Source: Saccharum officinarum | Lineage: Eukaryota > Streptophyta > Magnoliopsida > Poales > Poaceae | Assembly: GCA_020631735.1 (NCBI GenBank) | Contig: CM036159.1 | Span: forward strand, 98,386,701 to 98,450,700 | DNA: 64,000 bases | Direction of reading: 5' to 3' | In this document: piece after piece, positions 35,299 to 46,810 of the stretch | How positions within the stretch are numbered: position 1 is the stretch's first letter | Layout of the letters: each line of letters opens with the position of its first letter | Notes under the pieces: generated by a model | Database searches by the model: none | The model's input: the letters and a program-made list of their open reading frames with translations, nothing else | Told to the model about the DNA's origin: nothing | Made by a program: the position numbers and the translations under genes

Positions 35299-38265
35299 CT
35301 ATGTCATCCCAATAAAGCTAACCCCAACATTTTTTCTCAATCCTTTTGCTTCCATGTCTAACCTCAGCTGCTCACAATCACTCCATTTGCCAGCTGAAGC
35401 ATATATGTTCGAGAGCATAACATAAGATCTTGACTTGCCATACTCAGATTTGATGAGTAATTTTCCTACAGACTCGCCAATTTTATAGTTACCATGGAAT
35501 CTGCATGCTCCAAGCAATGATTCAAGCAAGGTATCTGATGGCCTGAATGGCATTGACCTAACAATATCATATGCTTCATCCAAGTGGCCAGTTCGGCCCA
35601 ATAGATCCACCATACATGCATAATGCTCCATTCGTGGTGTAATGCCATGGTCTGCCTGTAGCGATTTGAACAATGTTCTTCCTTGCTCTACGAGACCATT
35701 ATGACTGCAGGCCGATAATATACTAACAAAAGTGACATCATCTGGATCCACTCCTGAATCTATCATCATTGAGAAAAGATCAAGGGCAGCCTCACCATTA
35801 CCATGCATACTGTATGCGTTGATCATTGCACCCCAAGTGATTGAATCTTTCTCCACTGAGCTATCAAAGAGCTCCCTTGCAAGTGATATGCTTCCGCACC
35901 TCGAATGTGTGTCAATAAGAGTATTGAGAACCAAAATGTTCACGCTAAAGCCCTTCTGAAGTATGACAGCCATAATACATGCAGCAAAATCTGCATTTCC
36001 AAGCTGTGAACATGCTGAGATGAGTGCCAGCATAGTTACTGCATCAGGTCTGACATTAAGGAAGAGCATATGCTTAAAGCAATCAACTACCATATCAGCC
36101 TGCTTGCATTGAACACATGCAGATAAGAAGGCATTCCATACTATAAGGTTTCTTGCACTGACCAAACTGAAAATTGTTCTGCAGTATTCTATATTGTTGA
36201 ACCTACTATACATGCCCATGGCTGATGTGAAGAGGGGTGTTTCCAGCCTAGTGAAATTTCGTACTGCAAAGCTGTGTATACACTTCCCCTGCAACTGGCT
36301 CTGACAAACAGGTAATAAATTCAGTAAGGTTACAAGATTCGGTTTCTCGTCATTCTTGACCATTTGGGTAAATAAAGGCAATATCTTCTCAGATACGTTG
36401 TTTTTGCGATATCCACTCATCAGAGCATTGTAAGTGATTGTATTCCTAGAACAGCAACTGTCAAAAAGTTGCTGACCTGCTTCAACAATACCACAGTTGG
36501 CGTACATGGTAATGAGGGCATTAGTAAGAGAAACATCTGAAATACATCCACTTTTAATTGCCAAAGAATGAACTGATTCTCCAACTATGACATCCTCAGA
36601 GACTGAAAGGCTGCTGATAAGACCAATCAGAGTAACTAGATCAAACCGCACTTCTTCATGGAACATCTGGCAGAATAATGTTAGAGAAGTCTCTGAATCT
36701 CCAATTTCAGCAAAACCAGATATCATAGTGTTCCAAGATATCAACATCCGCACTTCCATTTTCTGGAATAACGTATAGGAAGTTGATATATCTCCGCAGT
36801 CGGCGTACATAGCTAGGAGTGCATTCATAACACTCTGGTATGATTCAAATCTATTTCTAACAGCATATGCATGTATTGACTTTGCCACGTGCAAATCTTT
36901 TGTGTATCTACATCCAGATATTACATTAATGACAGTTGTTGCATCTGGAGCAACACCCGCAATTTGCATCTTGCAGAACGCATCAAGAACCATGTTCCAC
37001 TCATTATTCACAAGGTATCCAGAAATCATAGAGTTCCACAAGATATTGTTTTTCTCAGTAAAACAACAGAAAAGGAGCAACGATGAGTCCAATTTCCCAA
37101 GCTTCGAATACATGGAAACAAGAGCACTGACAACAGAAACCTGCTCTGCAAGGCCAAGCTTGATAATCATGCCATGCACAGACTCCCCATGGTTTATACC
37201 AAAGAAATCACTGCAAGAAGGAAGGACAGACACCAATGTGACCAGGTTAGGCCCTACGCCTGCACAATGCATCAATCTGAAGACCTCAAAAGCTTCCTTC
37301 CAAATGCTGTGTTGCATGTATGCTGATATCATGGAATTGAAAGATACCAAATCTTTCACAGGATGCAGATCAAACACCATTCGAGATGAGGAAAGATCAT
37401 CAAACGCAGCATACATTGAGATTAATGCAGATGTAAGGGATTCATCATCAATCGCTCCACCTTTCAGTGCAAATGCATGCAGTGAATCACCAACACCCCT
37501 GTCTCCGGCACTTCCACACATGCCAACTATGCCAACAAGAGTGCTTGCATTCGGCCTCATGCCACACTGCTGCATCTCCTGCAATGTCTCAACAGCTTCT
37601 CGGAGGCATCCATTGAGTGAGTACCCTGAGACCATAGCATTCCAAGAAATCAAGTCCCTCAGCACCATGCAGTCAAAGACTCTCCTTGACACATCAATCT
37701 GGCCAGCCTTAGCATACATGTCAAGGAGCGCAGTCTGTACGCCAACATTGCCATCATGCCCTGTACGCAGAACCCTGCAGTGCACCTCCCTCCCCAGCCG
37801 AAGGCAAGAGACAGCCGTGCACGCCCTGATGACCGGAGGGAAGGTGAAGTTATCCGAGCCAAAGCCACATAGCTCCTGGTAAAGATCAAGAAGCTCCCGG
37901 TGGAAGCCATGGTCCGAGAAGCACCGGACCGCGAGATTCAGTGAGTACACAGCGGGGCGGCCGCGGTAGGCTTCGGCAAACAGCAACGCCGCAGACGCGG
38001 GCTTCCCAAAAGAAACATATCTTTCGACAAGGCCTGTGACGACGAATCTGTCCTGGATCGCACCCGCGACGGCGAGACGCGAGTGGAGCTCTCTGAGGCA
38101 TTTCAGCGAACTTGTGTCGCGCAGGAGCCCGGTGAGGCCCTTGAGGTGCGTAGTCTCACTCGTTGGAGATGAGGAGGCGAAGGATTTGGCGCGATATTGC
38201 TTCGATTGGTGCCAGATCCTTGAGATCTTGAAGTAGCAAGAGAGATTGCTGCGGTGGATGGCCAT
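35299..38265 (-). CDS. Pentatricopeptide repeat protein, PLS class with E-type end
   Basis: A single intact exon of 988 residues, as usual for plant PPR genes. The N-terminus ([20 protein letters not shown], then a serine-rich run) looks like an organelle transit peptide, probably mitochondrial. From about residue 45 to 920 there are successive PPR units with typical phrases ([72 protein letters not shown]). The C-terminus carries the E-type region ([39 protein letters not shown]) and stops at VGVSFIGMT without a DYW deaminase domain. Such proteins bind specific organelle RNAs and usually take part in C-to-U editing with a partner supplying deaminase activity; the target is not deducible here. 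Confidence 0.93.
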   Translation of the reverse strand: MAIHRSNLSCYFKISRIWHQSKQYRAKSFASSSPTSETTHLKGLTGLLRDTSSLKCLRELHSRLAVAGAIQDRFVVTGLVERYVSFGKPASAALLFAEAYRGRPAVYSLNLAVRCFSDHGFHRELLDLYQELCGFGSDNFTFPPVIRACTAVSCLRLGREVHCRVLRTGHDGNVGVQTALLDMYAKAGQIDVSRRVFDCMVLRDLISWNAMVSGYSLNGCLREAVETLQEMQQCGMRPNASTLVGIVGMCGSAGDRGVGDSLHAFALKGGAIDDESLTSALISMYAAFDDLSSSRMVFDLHPVKDLVSFNSMISAYMQHSIWKEAFEVFRLMHCAGVGPNLVTLVSVLPSCSDFFGINHGESVHGMIIKLGLAEQVSVVSALVSMYSKLGKLDSSLLLFCCFTEKNNILWNSMISGYLVNNEWNMVLDAFCKMQIAGVAPDATTVINVISGCRYTKDLHVAKSIHAYAVRNRFESYQSVMNALLAMYADCGDISTSYTLFQKMEVRMLISWNTMISGFAEIGDSETSLTLFCQMFHEEVRFDLVTLIGLISSLSVSEDVIVGESVHSLAIKSGCISDVSLTNALITMYANCGIVEAGQQLFDSCCSRNTITYNALMSGYRKNNVSEKILPLFTQMVKNDEKPNLVTLLNLLPVCQSQLQGKCIHSFAVRNFTRLETPLFTSAMGMYSRFNNIEYCRTIFSLVSARNLIVWNAFLSACVQCKQADMVVDCFKHMLFLNVRPDAVTMLALISACSQLGNADFAACIMAVILQKGFSVNILVLNTLIDTHSRCGSISLARELFDSSVEKDSITWGAMINAYSMHGNGEAALDLFSMMIDSGVDPDDVTFVSILSACSHNGLVEQGRTLFKSLQADHGITPRMEHYACMVDLLGRTGHLDEAYDIVRSMPFRPSDTLLESLLGACRFHGNYKIGESVGKLLIKSEYGKSRSYVMLSNIYASAGKWSDCEQLRLDMEAKGLRKNVGVSFIGMT

Positions 38266-38769
38266 GCCATCGACGGAGAGAAGCGTGGTCTAGTCGCTAG
38301 ACCCTAGGCGGGAAGCGAACATAACCAGTGTCTCTGTTTGTTTGTTTCTTGGTTGCCGCCGTCTTTTGGTAAACGTGAATTTTGTCATATTTGATTTATC
38401 GTGAATTTTGTCATATTTGATTTTAACGTGAATTTTAAATCATGTTATAATTCCAAAATTTGAAACATGAATTTTATGTTGTAAAATTTGCTAAAGTACT
38501 TCCTCAATCAAAATATTTGTCATATTTGATTTTGCACGATCTTCAATGCATATTTCTTTATCACTAATTTCTTTTAGAATATATCTTTAAAGCCCTTCCT
38601 AGGTGTGAGAATTTGCAAGTTAATTTGAATATACATATACACATATAACTTATATATATTTCCAAACTAACAAATAGTTTGCAAGTTAATGATGTTTGTA
38701 GTTTTTAAGATCTGACCAAATTATTTTATCCTAAATGATAATGTTTTTTTTTGTGATTGAAGTGGGTAA
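38266..38769. other. Upstream region of the PPR gene
   Basis: AT-rich. Contains a short imperfect tandem repeat at about 38370-38440 built on GTGAATTTTGTCATATTTGA. No clear TATA box was identified. Confidence 0.45.
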
Positions 38770-39058
38770 GGCTATGTTTAGTTCCCCATGGAATGTAAAA
38801 TGCAAAATGTCAACTACTTTGGAATAATGAAATGCAAAATGCCAAAAAATTTTATGGGTGTGTTCCAAAATGCCAATTTTTTCATGGGGTGGGTGAGGGC
38901 TTCTTGGCTTTTTTTTTTTTTTTGCCTCTTGAGGCCAAAATACAAAATGAAGAATGGATACCTTTTGCTAAAAATTTTGCATGGTGTTTAGTTCCATTCT
39001 GTAAAATGATGGGCCAAAATCCAAAATTTTTGGGTGAAATGAGAAACTAAACACACCC
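38770..39058. mobile_element. Tourist-like MITE, 289 bp, TAA TSD
   Basis: Ends GGCTATGTTTAGTTCCCC and GAAACTAAACACACCC form the inverted repeat; TAA flanks both sides (38767-38769, 39059-39061). The interior is rich in CAAAATGCCAA-type repeats. Confidence 0.8.
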
Positions 39059-39061
39059 TAA

Positions 39062-39794
39062 CTATGCCATCCAAGCCGGATGTGCTGTGTACCTGAGAAC
39101 TCCTTTATCCATCCTTAAATCCTTCAAAGAAAGTTTCAGGCCCTGGATATTGAAAAATATTATTGTGTACTATTCCAAGAATCATGGTGCTTGCAGTCCA
39201 TTTCTGTCTGTACATAGAAGTAATTGCAAGTCTTGGTGGCAGTCCCTGGTAGGACAGTGGCATAGTACTTTTGTTTTCTAAGTTTTCACTATGTTAACCC
39301 TCTTTAAATTCGAGCTTCTTAACTAGTCTAAAGATATCGAATCAGTTTGGCATAGCCCTAATAAGTGATTAAAAGATTAAAGCTATAACTTAGTACTTGT
39401 TCCTTAGTTTGAATTTCACACTTTCTTTGCGTTGTTTAATCTACCTATATAGGGCCATTCTCCCTTAGTTTTGAACATTAATTGTTCCCTTCCATCCGTA
39501 CTCCTTTAGCATTTTTGTCACAGAATTTTCTGACATTTAATTTATAACCACTCACATTTAGTTTTTATTGGAGCTGTAAAATGTTTTGACTGGTCCTGAC
39601 TGTGTCCACATGCTATCAATTATGGAATACTGGAAACCACTTGCAGAAGATGTAGCATTTTGGCTTTCTTGCACCTTTTTATTTTTTTTATAGAATTAGA
39701 AAGTTACATGGTTATTTTGCACTTTGGTCATTCATCCTTTTGCTTCAAATGAAGTTTTAAATAGTCCCATAATTACAGTTGCCTATCTAAACAG
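39062..39794. other. AT-rich stretch before the acidic-protein gene
   Basis: No supported coding exon. It may hold upstream introns or the promoter of the following gene, because the first recognizable exon (39795) begins straight after a splice acceptor. Confidence 0.4.
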
Positions 39795-40240
39795 ATGGAT
39801 CCATTTACTGGAACTGAAGTAGTGTATCACCACAGGAGTGATTTGGTAAGTTTGAATCCCAGCTATACTAATTACTAGATTGCTGGTTGTCTAAATTTTG
39901 ACTTGAAACTTGCGCACCGACGCATGTTTGCGATTTTTTTTTTGACTTGATGGGAAGGGAGGTTCTGGTTAATTAAACATTTCTGTGCTTTCCTATAATG
40001 TTTGCTTCTCCTGAATGTGAAAGAAATTTGCTAACAAATTGCTGTGTTCATTTTCGGATTGCCTATTGTTTTTCTAGAAACGTTCATTCTAAGAATGTAT
40101 GTCAAGGGCAGATTATAGTTCATGCCACATTATAGTAGTAGTTTCTGGCCAGCTGTTTGACCATTAAGCATCTGAAAGGGCTAAATTTGTTGCATGTTTT
40201 CTATTTTTAGGCAAAAAAAAGGATTTCTTGATGTGTGTTC

Positions 40241-40900
40241 TTTTTTTTTTTGTGATCACGCCTCGGCGCGTTTTTCATTAAGAGGAATAGAACGAGTCTT
40301 ACAAAAGAACGGTAGCCAAGGGTTACCGGAGCCTCCCCACCGAGAAAACACGAGGTTGTAATTACGCTTGAACTAATTTGCGACTAAAGAGCGACTAAGC
40401 ACACCTACAGCCGCTCCAGCAACTGCCCTAGACTCCTGTACCCCGCTGCGCACCAGTTGTCCGCCTCATCCTTGATCAAAGACACCAACCGAGCAGCAGG
40501 GGTGGCCACAGCGTCGAACGTCCTGGCGTTGCGTTCTTTCCACAAGAGCCAGCCCACAAGAAAGAAAAAAGTATCGAACCCCTTTCGCAGAGGTTTAGGC
40601 AGGCGCCTACGCGAGGCGAGCCACCACAGCATCACCGGCTCTTCATCCACAACCAAGTAACCCAAAAGATGTAGCTTCACTGCCCAAGAGTGCCAAACCT
40701 CCCGGCTGTAAGGGCACCCAAGCAGGATGTGCTCCATTGTCTCCGAGCTCTTATCACAGAAGACGCAACGATCATCCGGCTGGAGGCCATACCGGAACCT
40801 GCGGTTGGCCGTCCAACAACGGCCGTGCATGACCCGCCAAAAGAAAAAGTGGACCCGAGGAGGAGCTGCCGTCTTCCACAGCTGCTTGGCACCACAGCTG
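40241..40900 (-). mobile_element. 5'-truncated LINE (L1-type) insertion
   Basis: A 14-15 bp target duplication (CTTGATGTGTGTTC) lies at 40227-40240 and 40901-40914. The minus strand ends in an A-tail, seen as a T-run at 40241-40251. The only coding part left is the C-terminal zinc-binding segment of the reverse transcriptase ORF (about 40900-40405: PPRVHFFFWRVMHGRCWTAN, DDRCVFCDKSSETMEHILLG CPYSREVW), matching the zf-RVT family. Target-primed insertion and 5' truncation explain all features. Confidence 0.9.
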
Positions 40901-41506
40901 CTTGATGTGTGTTCTGCAATGTCTACGGGACACTCTACAACGCCGAGAGGTGCGGTCCCAGCTGAAAATGGAACTGCAACAAGCAATGGAAGTTCTATAA
41001 GTGTGAAATCTTCTAAGAGAGCTGCTAACACTTTGGGGTCTGGTGATGACGATCCTAATGATGAAGAATTCCGAAAATGTCTTGAAGGTTCAGATTCGGG
41101 ACCGCTGGCGCAAAGAATTACAATAGGAAGAAGGGAACAATTGGATAATCTGAATCCTGCGGATGTCATTCTGATCCTTGACAGATCATCGCCTATAGAA
41201 GAAAGATCCCAGATTCTCAGGGCAGGACAGGCTAGAAATTTTCAGTTTGTCCAGGATAAAACCTACTATGAAGCCGTCTATGATTGTATCTGCCGCAATA
41301 GTGAGGCACAGCAAGCAGCTCCTGCTGTCCAACAGCATGGTCAAGAACTACCAGCAGCAGAGCCAGAGAATGAACAAGATGCTGAGGCAGATCAGGAAGC
41401 AACTCCTTTCGTCCAAGAGCATGGCCAACAACAACTATCACCAGTAGAAGCAGACCGGGGCATGGAGCCAGTGGATGATGATGGTGAGGCCATGGAGAAA
41501 CAGCAA

Positions 41507-41884
41507 GATGCTGATTATTTCCCTTCGGACTCTGATGGTGCCGACGAAAGTGATGATACTTGGCTGCGGTTTCCATACTTTTTTGAGGAAAACATCACTG
41601 ACAATCTTGATCTTCCGGCCAATGATACAGAGATTGAAGAGGAAGAAATGCCAGCAGTTCAGCAGCCGGCTATTAATTTAGATGAAGAGCAAGTGCCAGA
41701 GGATGATACGTATGATGACCATGATGCTGATTATTTTCCTTCGGACTCTGATGGTGCCAACGAAAGTGATGATACTTGGCTGCAGTTTCCATATTTTTTT
41801 GAGGAAAACATCGCTGACAATCTTGATCTTCGGGCCAATGATACAGAGGATGAAGAGGAATAAATGCCAGCAGTTCAGCAGCCT
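41507..41884 (+). repeat. 216-bp in-frame tandem duplication in the acidic gene
   Basis: Unit 1 is 41507-41722 and unit 2 starts at 41723 (first ~160 bases conserved). Both begin GATGCTGATTATTT and encode DADYFPSDSDGA-ESDDTWL-FPYFFEEN. The period is 72 codons, so the frame is kept. Unit 2 has TAA where unit 1 has GAA (41861). Confidence 0.92.
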
Positions 41885-42217
41885 AATCATGAGTTTGATG
41901 GAGAAGAAGAACATGAACAGAGCTCAGAATCAGAGGAAGAGGACATAACCTCAGAGGAGACGTCTGATGAAGAAGAGGAAGACAATTCTGATCCCCATTA
42001 TGCCCCCACAGAGGAGGATGATCCGAATGCTGACGAGGCAGAATGGTGTTTGAATACTGATTTCATGGATGATCTCTACACTGAGTCAGAGTCTGAGAGT
42101 GACGATACGGGCAAGGATCCTGATTACTTCCTTCATCCGGATCGGACGACTCTGAGTGACTACAGGTTTTTTACAAGAGATGGAAGAAGTTGTACTCCTC
42201 GCAAATGCCTCCTTTAG

Positions 42218-43241
42218 TCCTACCGAGCGGAAGCCTTTATTTGTTCCCGTTAATTCTGCTATCTATGTAGTTTCTTACCTCTAAGGCTCTAACATTGGGA
42301 TTGCAAAATTCTGTGTGCAATGTGCATTTTGGTCTGTGTTTCTGCTTTTCTGTTCTTTGTGCTTGCGGTGCGTTCTTGGATGGATGAGAGCCTGCGTATG
42401 GGCGTCCAGCGATGACGACTTCTTTGGTTGTTCCTGCATTGATCTTAGGTTTGCAAGTGGCGCGGGCCCACGCCGCTAAACCGCTGCAGCCCGCAGGCTA
42501 ACCCGCTTAGATCGAGTCTCCCGATCTGCCGCCGCCTCCCCGCTCCGAGTCCGCCTCCGAGCAGAGTTGGCAACTCTGGCGTCAGCCTCCTAGCTCCGCC
42601 GCCGCCGCCTTCTCTCCTCCCGGCGCCGGTTCTTCTGCCTTCAGCCTCGTTCTCTCCGCTGTGAGCCTCCCTGAGCTAAAGTTAGAGAGGAGCTCCTTCT
42701 CCGCTTCTTTCCCAATCCACCGGCGAGCTCCTCCTCGAGGTTCTCCTTCGTCGCCGGTCATACTCCAACGATGAGCTCCGGGCTCATGGTCGTGAACTCG
42801 TGATCTCGTCCACCGCCTTGGCGAGTGGCTGAAGTGGAGCACCAGCGCAAGCAACAGGTTAGGTTCTTGTTCTAGTTTGATGCACTGATGCTACATCAGT
42901 AAATGCATTGCATAATCATGTCCGCTCAAGTGGCGATTAGCCATCAGTTATTAGCAATCAGTAACAGTTTGAGCAAATAAAAAGAATCTTGAAGCTAATG
43001 GTACTCACTAAGAGTGTAGATCTTGTCAACTCAATCGATTAGATGTGCAGTTTTCTTATCTTCTCATCTGTTGCAATTATCTAGTTAACTAATAATGGGA
43101 AAGCATGTCCTTCTGTTGTCTCAGATTCGAATGAGAACTGGGGATAAAGTTTCCAAGCATTCAGTTGTAGATAGCCAGATGGATTCCATCAAATTAAGGA
43201 CTTTTGTTGCTTTGACAATGGATGTTATTTCTGTGTTTCAG
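42218..43241 (+). other. 3'UTR, then possible 5' end of another gene cut by the gap
   Basis: 42218-42400 looks like 3'UTR of the preceding gene. 42450-42858 is GC-rich and pyrimidine-rich like a grass 5'UTR and ends AAGCAACAG|GTTAGG, a plausible donor. A further segment after TTGTCTCAG| (43125) has an open frame (MRTGDKVSKHSVVDSQMDSI...) running into the N gap at 43242. No family recognized. Confidence 0.25.
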
Positions 43242-43341
43242 NNNNNNNNNNNNNNNNNNNNNNNNNNNNNNNNNNNNNNNNNNNNNNNNNNNNNNNNNNN
43301 NNNNNNNNNNNNNNNNNNNNNNNNNNNNNNNNNNNNNNNNN
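43242..43341. other. Assembly gap, 100 N
   Basis: Exactly 100 N, the conventional size for a gap of unknown length. Sequence types differ on the two sides (host-like left, LTR right). Confidence 1.
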
Positions 43342-45330
43342 AGTAACAACGATTCAAACCGCTTAATTTACCTAGCTGGGGCTTTCTAACCACACGACAT
43401 ATGTAGAACCAATCTTGCATATATCAACTCTTACTTGGGTCACCCAAAACTATAATGTGTCAATCGCCACCCGAGAGCACAGTACTCCTCGAACCCGCCC
43501 AATTTTAGCCCCGAGGGTACACGCTACTCTCGCTATCTCTCCACTCCCAGTGCGAGGTTAGATGTTCTCATGATGGAATAGCCGAGTAAGGCTTACCCAA
43601 CATGGGTACATGGATAGTACTATTAAAAACTTCTTGACACGAGGGCCAACAACGGACAGTCCTTAACTGATAAGGCAAAAACACTGCATTGAGACTCTTT
43701 CCCAATACAAGTTAGCAGTGGCCAAACCACCCATCCGATCTCAAGTTCATTCTTATATTTCAGTATCTATCAAGTTATGCCATCAGAGTGCCATTTAAAA
43801 TATCTCATTTTAAAAGCCTAACTTAATAAGCATACTACGCATTTTCCAGTAAAAACAGGTATCAAGGGTGATATCGCAATAATCAAGGATGATAATGTAA
43901 CAATTGGGTTAGCACTCAATTTCTAACTACTTAATGCAATAAACCATAGTACTAGTGATAAAGATTTATAAAACTCAAGGAAAGGTTTAAATATACCAGG
44001 GCTTGCCTTGCTCAGGTGAGACGACTGGTTCAGGCTCAACGACTCCGACGTCTGGTCCGAACCCCCCTGGCGATTGCTCATCTCTGGAAGCTCGCTCGAC
44101 AAAGTCTACTTCCTCGAAAGCAGAAACTACACGAGAATATGACATGCTTCAACACGATGCAGTGATAACACATGATGCTTGATGATGATATGATATGATT
44201 AATGACTTGAGTAGAACTTCCCTTCACGGTACAATTGCAAACCAACAGAACTCACTAACCAACCGTAATTACATTAAGCAACAATTTTACTTCTTAAAGA
44301 ACATGTTAATCATGAGCTCAACCAAGTAATTAAAGTGTCAAGGATAATTAAAGGTTAATGACCTAAGGTCATCACTCAATCCAAAGAGCACACAACACTT
44401 AAAGTTATTGATTTAATATTTAATTAATCATTTAGATAAGTAAGGCATAAATTAAGAATAAATTAAACTTCATCCAATTGAGCTCAAACTTTTTCTATAG
44501 GTTGATCATAGTCTAAAACAGTATCAAAACAAAATTCATGATTTTTGGATTAATATTTTAATTACTAAAATTCTTGGAAGTTGCATTTAATATTTAATTA
44601 AGCTAATTAATTAACTTGCAAAAAGTAATTAAAATTGGCATTTGATATTTTTCCTAGATAGCTTACACCTTGATAAGCTTACTAAAAAATTTTCACTATT
44701 TTTCGAGCTCTACAAAAATTCTAGTGAAATAAACAAAAACTAATAATATTCACATTTTTGAAAAAGAAAAACAAAATCTTCATCTCAGGCCGCTTCTCCT
44801 CTTCTTTCTCAGCCCGGCCCAGCAGCACGTGTTCCTTCTCTTCTTGCGGCCCGCTCACTCGGCCCAGCAACGTGCGGTCGCGGCCTAGCAACACACGCGC
44901 GCGCGTTCTCGCTGATAGGGTGACCCCACCTGTCATCCCTCTCCTCCCTCTCTCGCTCTTTCTCTCTCGTCGCGGACCGACCACAACGGCACGGTGGCCG
45001 GCCAACGATCACGACACCGATGACCCAACCAACCTGTCCAACATGATCTACCCCTCCTCGCGAACCGATTACGACTCTTTACACTTAAGCTCGCATTTCG
45101 GTGAACCCTCCCCGACGACCATGGCGGCTCGGAGGCGACGGCACACGCCGCTCCGGTGAGACAAGCTGGTAACAGTTAAATGGGATGGATAGGGAGCACT
45201 AGGGGCATACCATGACCACAAATCCATGATCGATTGAAGCGGAAGAGCACGGGAGGTAGCTGGCCACAGTGAGACAGCACGGCGGTCGTGGCTCACCAGA
45301 GAGGAGAAAGAAAGCGGCTACGTGGATGTC
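43342..45330 (-). repeat. LTR fragment of the same general type as 1-3630
   Basis: Same architecture as the first LTR on the same strand: complex stretch, then AT-rich part, then GC-rich core (about 44785-45180). Shared phrases include a GGGCTTGCCT stretch (43999) and similar order of features. Truncated left by the gap and right by the next repeat. No coding sequence supported. Confidence 0.45.
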
Positions 45331-46810
45331 CCTGAAATGACCTAATTGGCCTAGAGGGGGGTGAATAGGCCTTTTTGCAAAACCTGAAACTCACAAAATC
45401 GAATTTGCGGAAGTTAAATGCCTGACCAAAAGTTCCGGTGGTCTGGATCGGAAGTTTCGGTCAGGGGACCAGAACTTCCGGTGCAGACCTTTAGAACTTC
45501 AGGTGCCCTAAATGAGCTACAAAATCAAAGTGAATCGAGTTGGGATTTCAGATCCAAGTGATACCACACCCTCCTAGAGGTTGTTGATGAATATGTTGAA
45601 CTCCTCAAGGCTTGGCACCACACCAAATCATAGATCAGGACCTTCCACCTAAGAAGTTGGGGTAGAGAGGAAGAACAGCAAGAACACAAGAACAAAGAGT
45701 AGTCGATGCTACCACCACAACAAGACAAGCTAATTTTACCGAGGTTCGGCAATCCCCACTAAAGAGTTCCTACTTCCTCGTTGTTGAGGTGACCACGAAG
45801 GTCTGACCACTAAGGTCTCCTCTCTCAAGCAACCATGAAGGCTAGCTTGAGATTTTCACTAAAAATCGAGGGGTGATTACAAACACTTCGAGGTGCCCTC
45901 ACAAATGAATCAACACGGGCAACCACGAAAAACGCCTAGCCAGCTAGGGTTCTAAGAACCCTAGAGAAACAAATACAAATCAAGTCGGTAAAACGAGGAA
46001 TCCAAGTGCTCAAGTTGAATATCGAAGCTCCCACTCTCAAATCTTGCGTCTCTAGCTCAAACAATCAAAGAATGGAGCTTGGAGGCAAAGGGGGAGAGAG
46101 AGTGGGCGAGTCTCAGCTTGGAGAGAGTTGGGAGAGCAGAAATGAATGTGCAAAGCTCAGGCGACAGTTAGAAATGAAGTGAGTGGCTTATATACTCGAG
46201 CTCGGACGAGCCACCGGAAGTTTTGGTGGAAGCTACTGGAACTTCTGGTCAAACGAGATCAGACCGTTGGGCTTGTCAGTCAACTCGGGTTCACCGGAAC
46301 TTCCAGTGCCAGGACCAAAACTTCCGGTCTGTACCGGAACTTCCAGACAGAACCTAGAACAATTCTCTCGCACGTGAGCGCGCGCGCAAACTGCACCAAC
46401 CGGAACTTCTGGTGCCTGACCGGAACTTCCGGACCGAGACCAGAATAGTTTTCTCGAACGCGGGCGCGCGCGGGTGCCAGCGACTGGAAGTTCTGGTGCG
46501 GTACACCGGAACTTCCGGTGCATGTCTCTCCAGCCTACTAAGCTTCGATAAGAGCACTTTTTATCCCCATTTTGCCAACTAAATTTATATCCCTCTTGAT
46601 AGTGCGGTGTTGCCTACGACTCAAATCAAAATAAACGGTGTTGAAGCCCTTGAGTCAAATCGCCTTTTGTCCATCAAAATTTAGGGTGCTATTATTCACC
46701 AAATATTCTTTTTCAATACCATCAATGGACTAACACCTATAGATTACACTTGATAAATATGTTAGTCCCTAATTTGATTATCATTAATTATCCAAAACCC
46801 ACACCGGGGC
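45331..46810. repeat. Unclassified repeat rich in CCGGAACTTCCGG-like motifs
   Basis: Begins near CCTAATTGGCCTAGAGGGGG, a phrase I associate with abundant grass repeats, and ends near AAACTCCCCCTTTTAGTAAT. Two clusters (45430-45505 and 46203-46523) hold about a dozen variants of the near-palindrome ACCGGAACTTCCGGT. No convincing ORF. Confidence 0.55.

Larger units (their letters stand above)
39795..42217 (+). pseudogene. Decayed gene for an acidic protein of unknown family
   Basis: Exon 1, 39795-39845 (after AAACAG|, ending TTTG|GTAAGT), reads MDPFTGTEVVYHHRSDL. Exon 2 starts at 40211 after CTATTTTTAG and is interrupted by a LINE (40241-40900). It resumes with the frame from 40919 (MSTGHSTTPRGAVPAENG) to a stop at 41861-41863, then continues in the same frame from 41864 to 42217 (ending TPRKCLL). 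The visible middle contains NPADVILILDRSSPIEERSQ and FVQDKTYYEAVYDCI; the second half is very acidic with repeated DADYFPSDSDGA-ESDDTW units. The product is not recognized. Three lesions are visible: the LINE, a one-base frame mismatch in the A-run at 40213-40220 relative to exon 1, and the in-frame TAA. The frame from 40919 could still make a 314-residue protein. Confidence 0.6.

Noticed and set aside
36902..37882. 326-codon plus-strand ORF inside the PPR gene
   Set aside because: Antisense shadow of the PPR repeats.
40727..40918. Upstream start of the acidic ORF within the LINE
   Set aside because: This part is antisense LINE sequence; the host frame is supported only from 40919.
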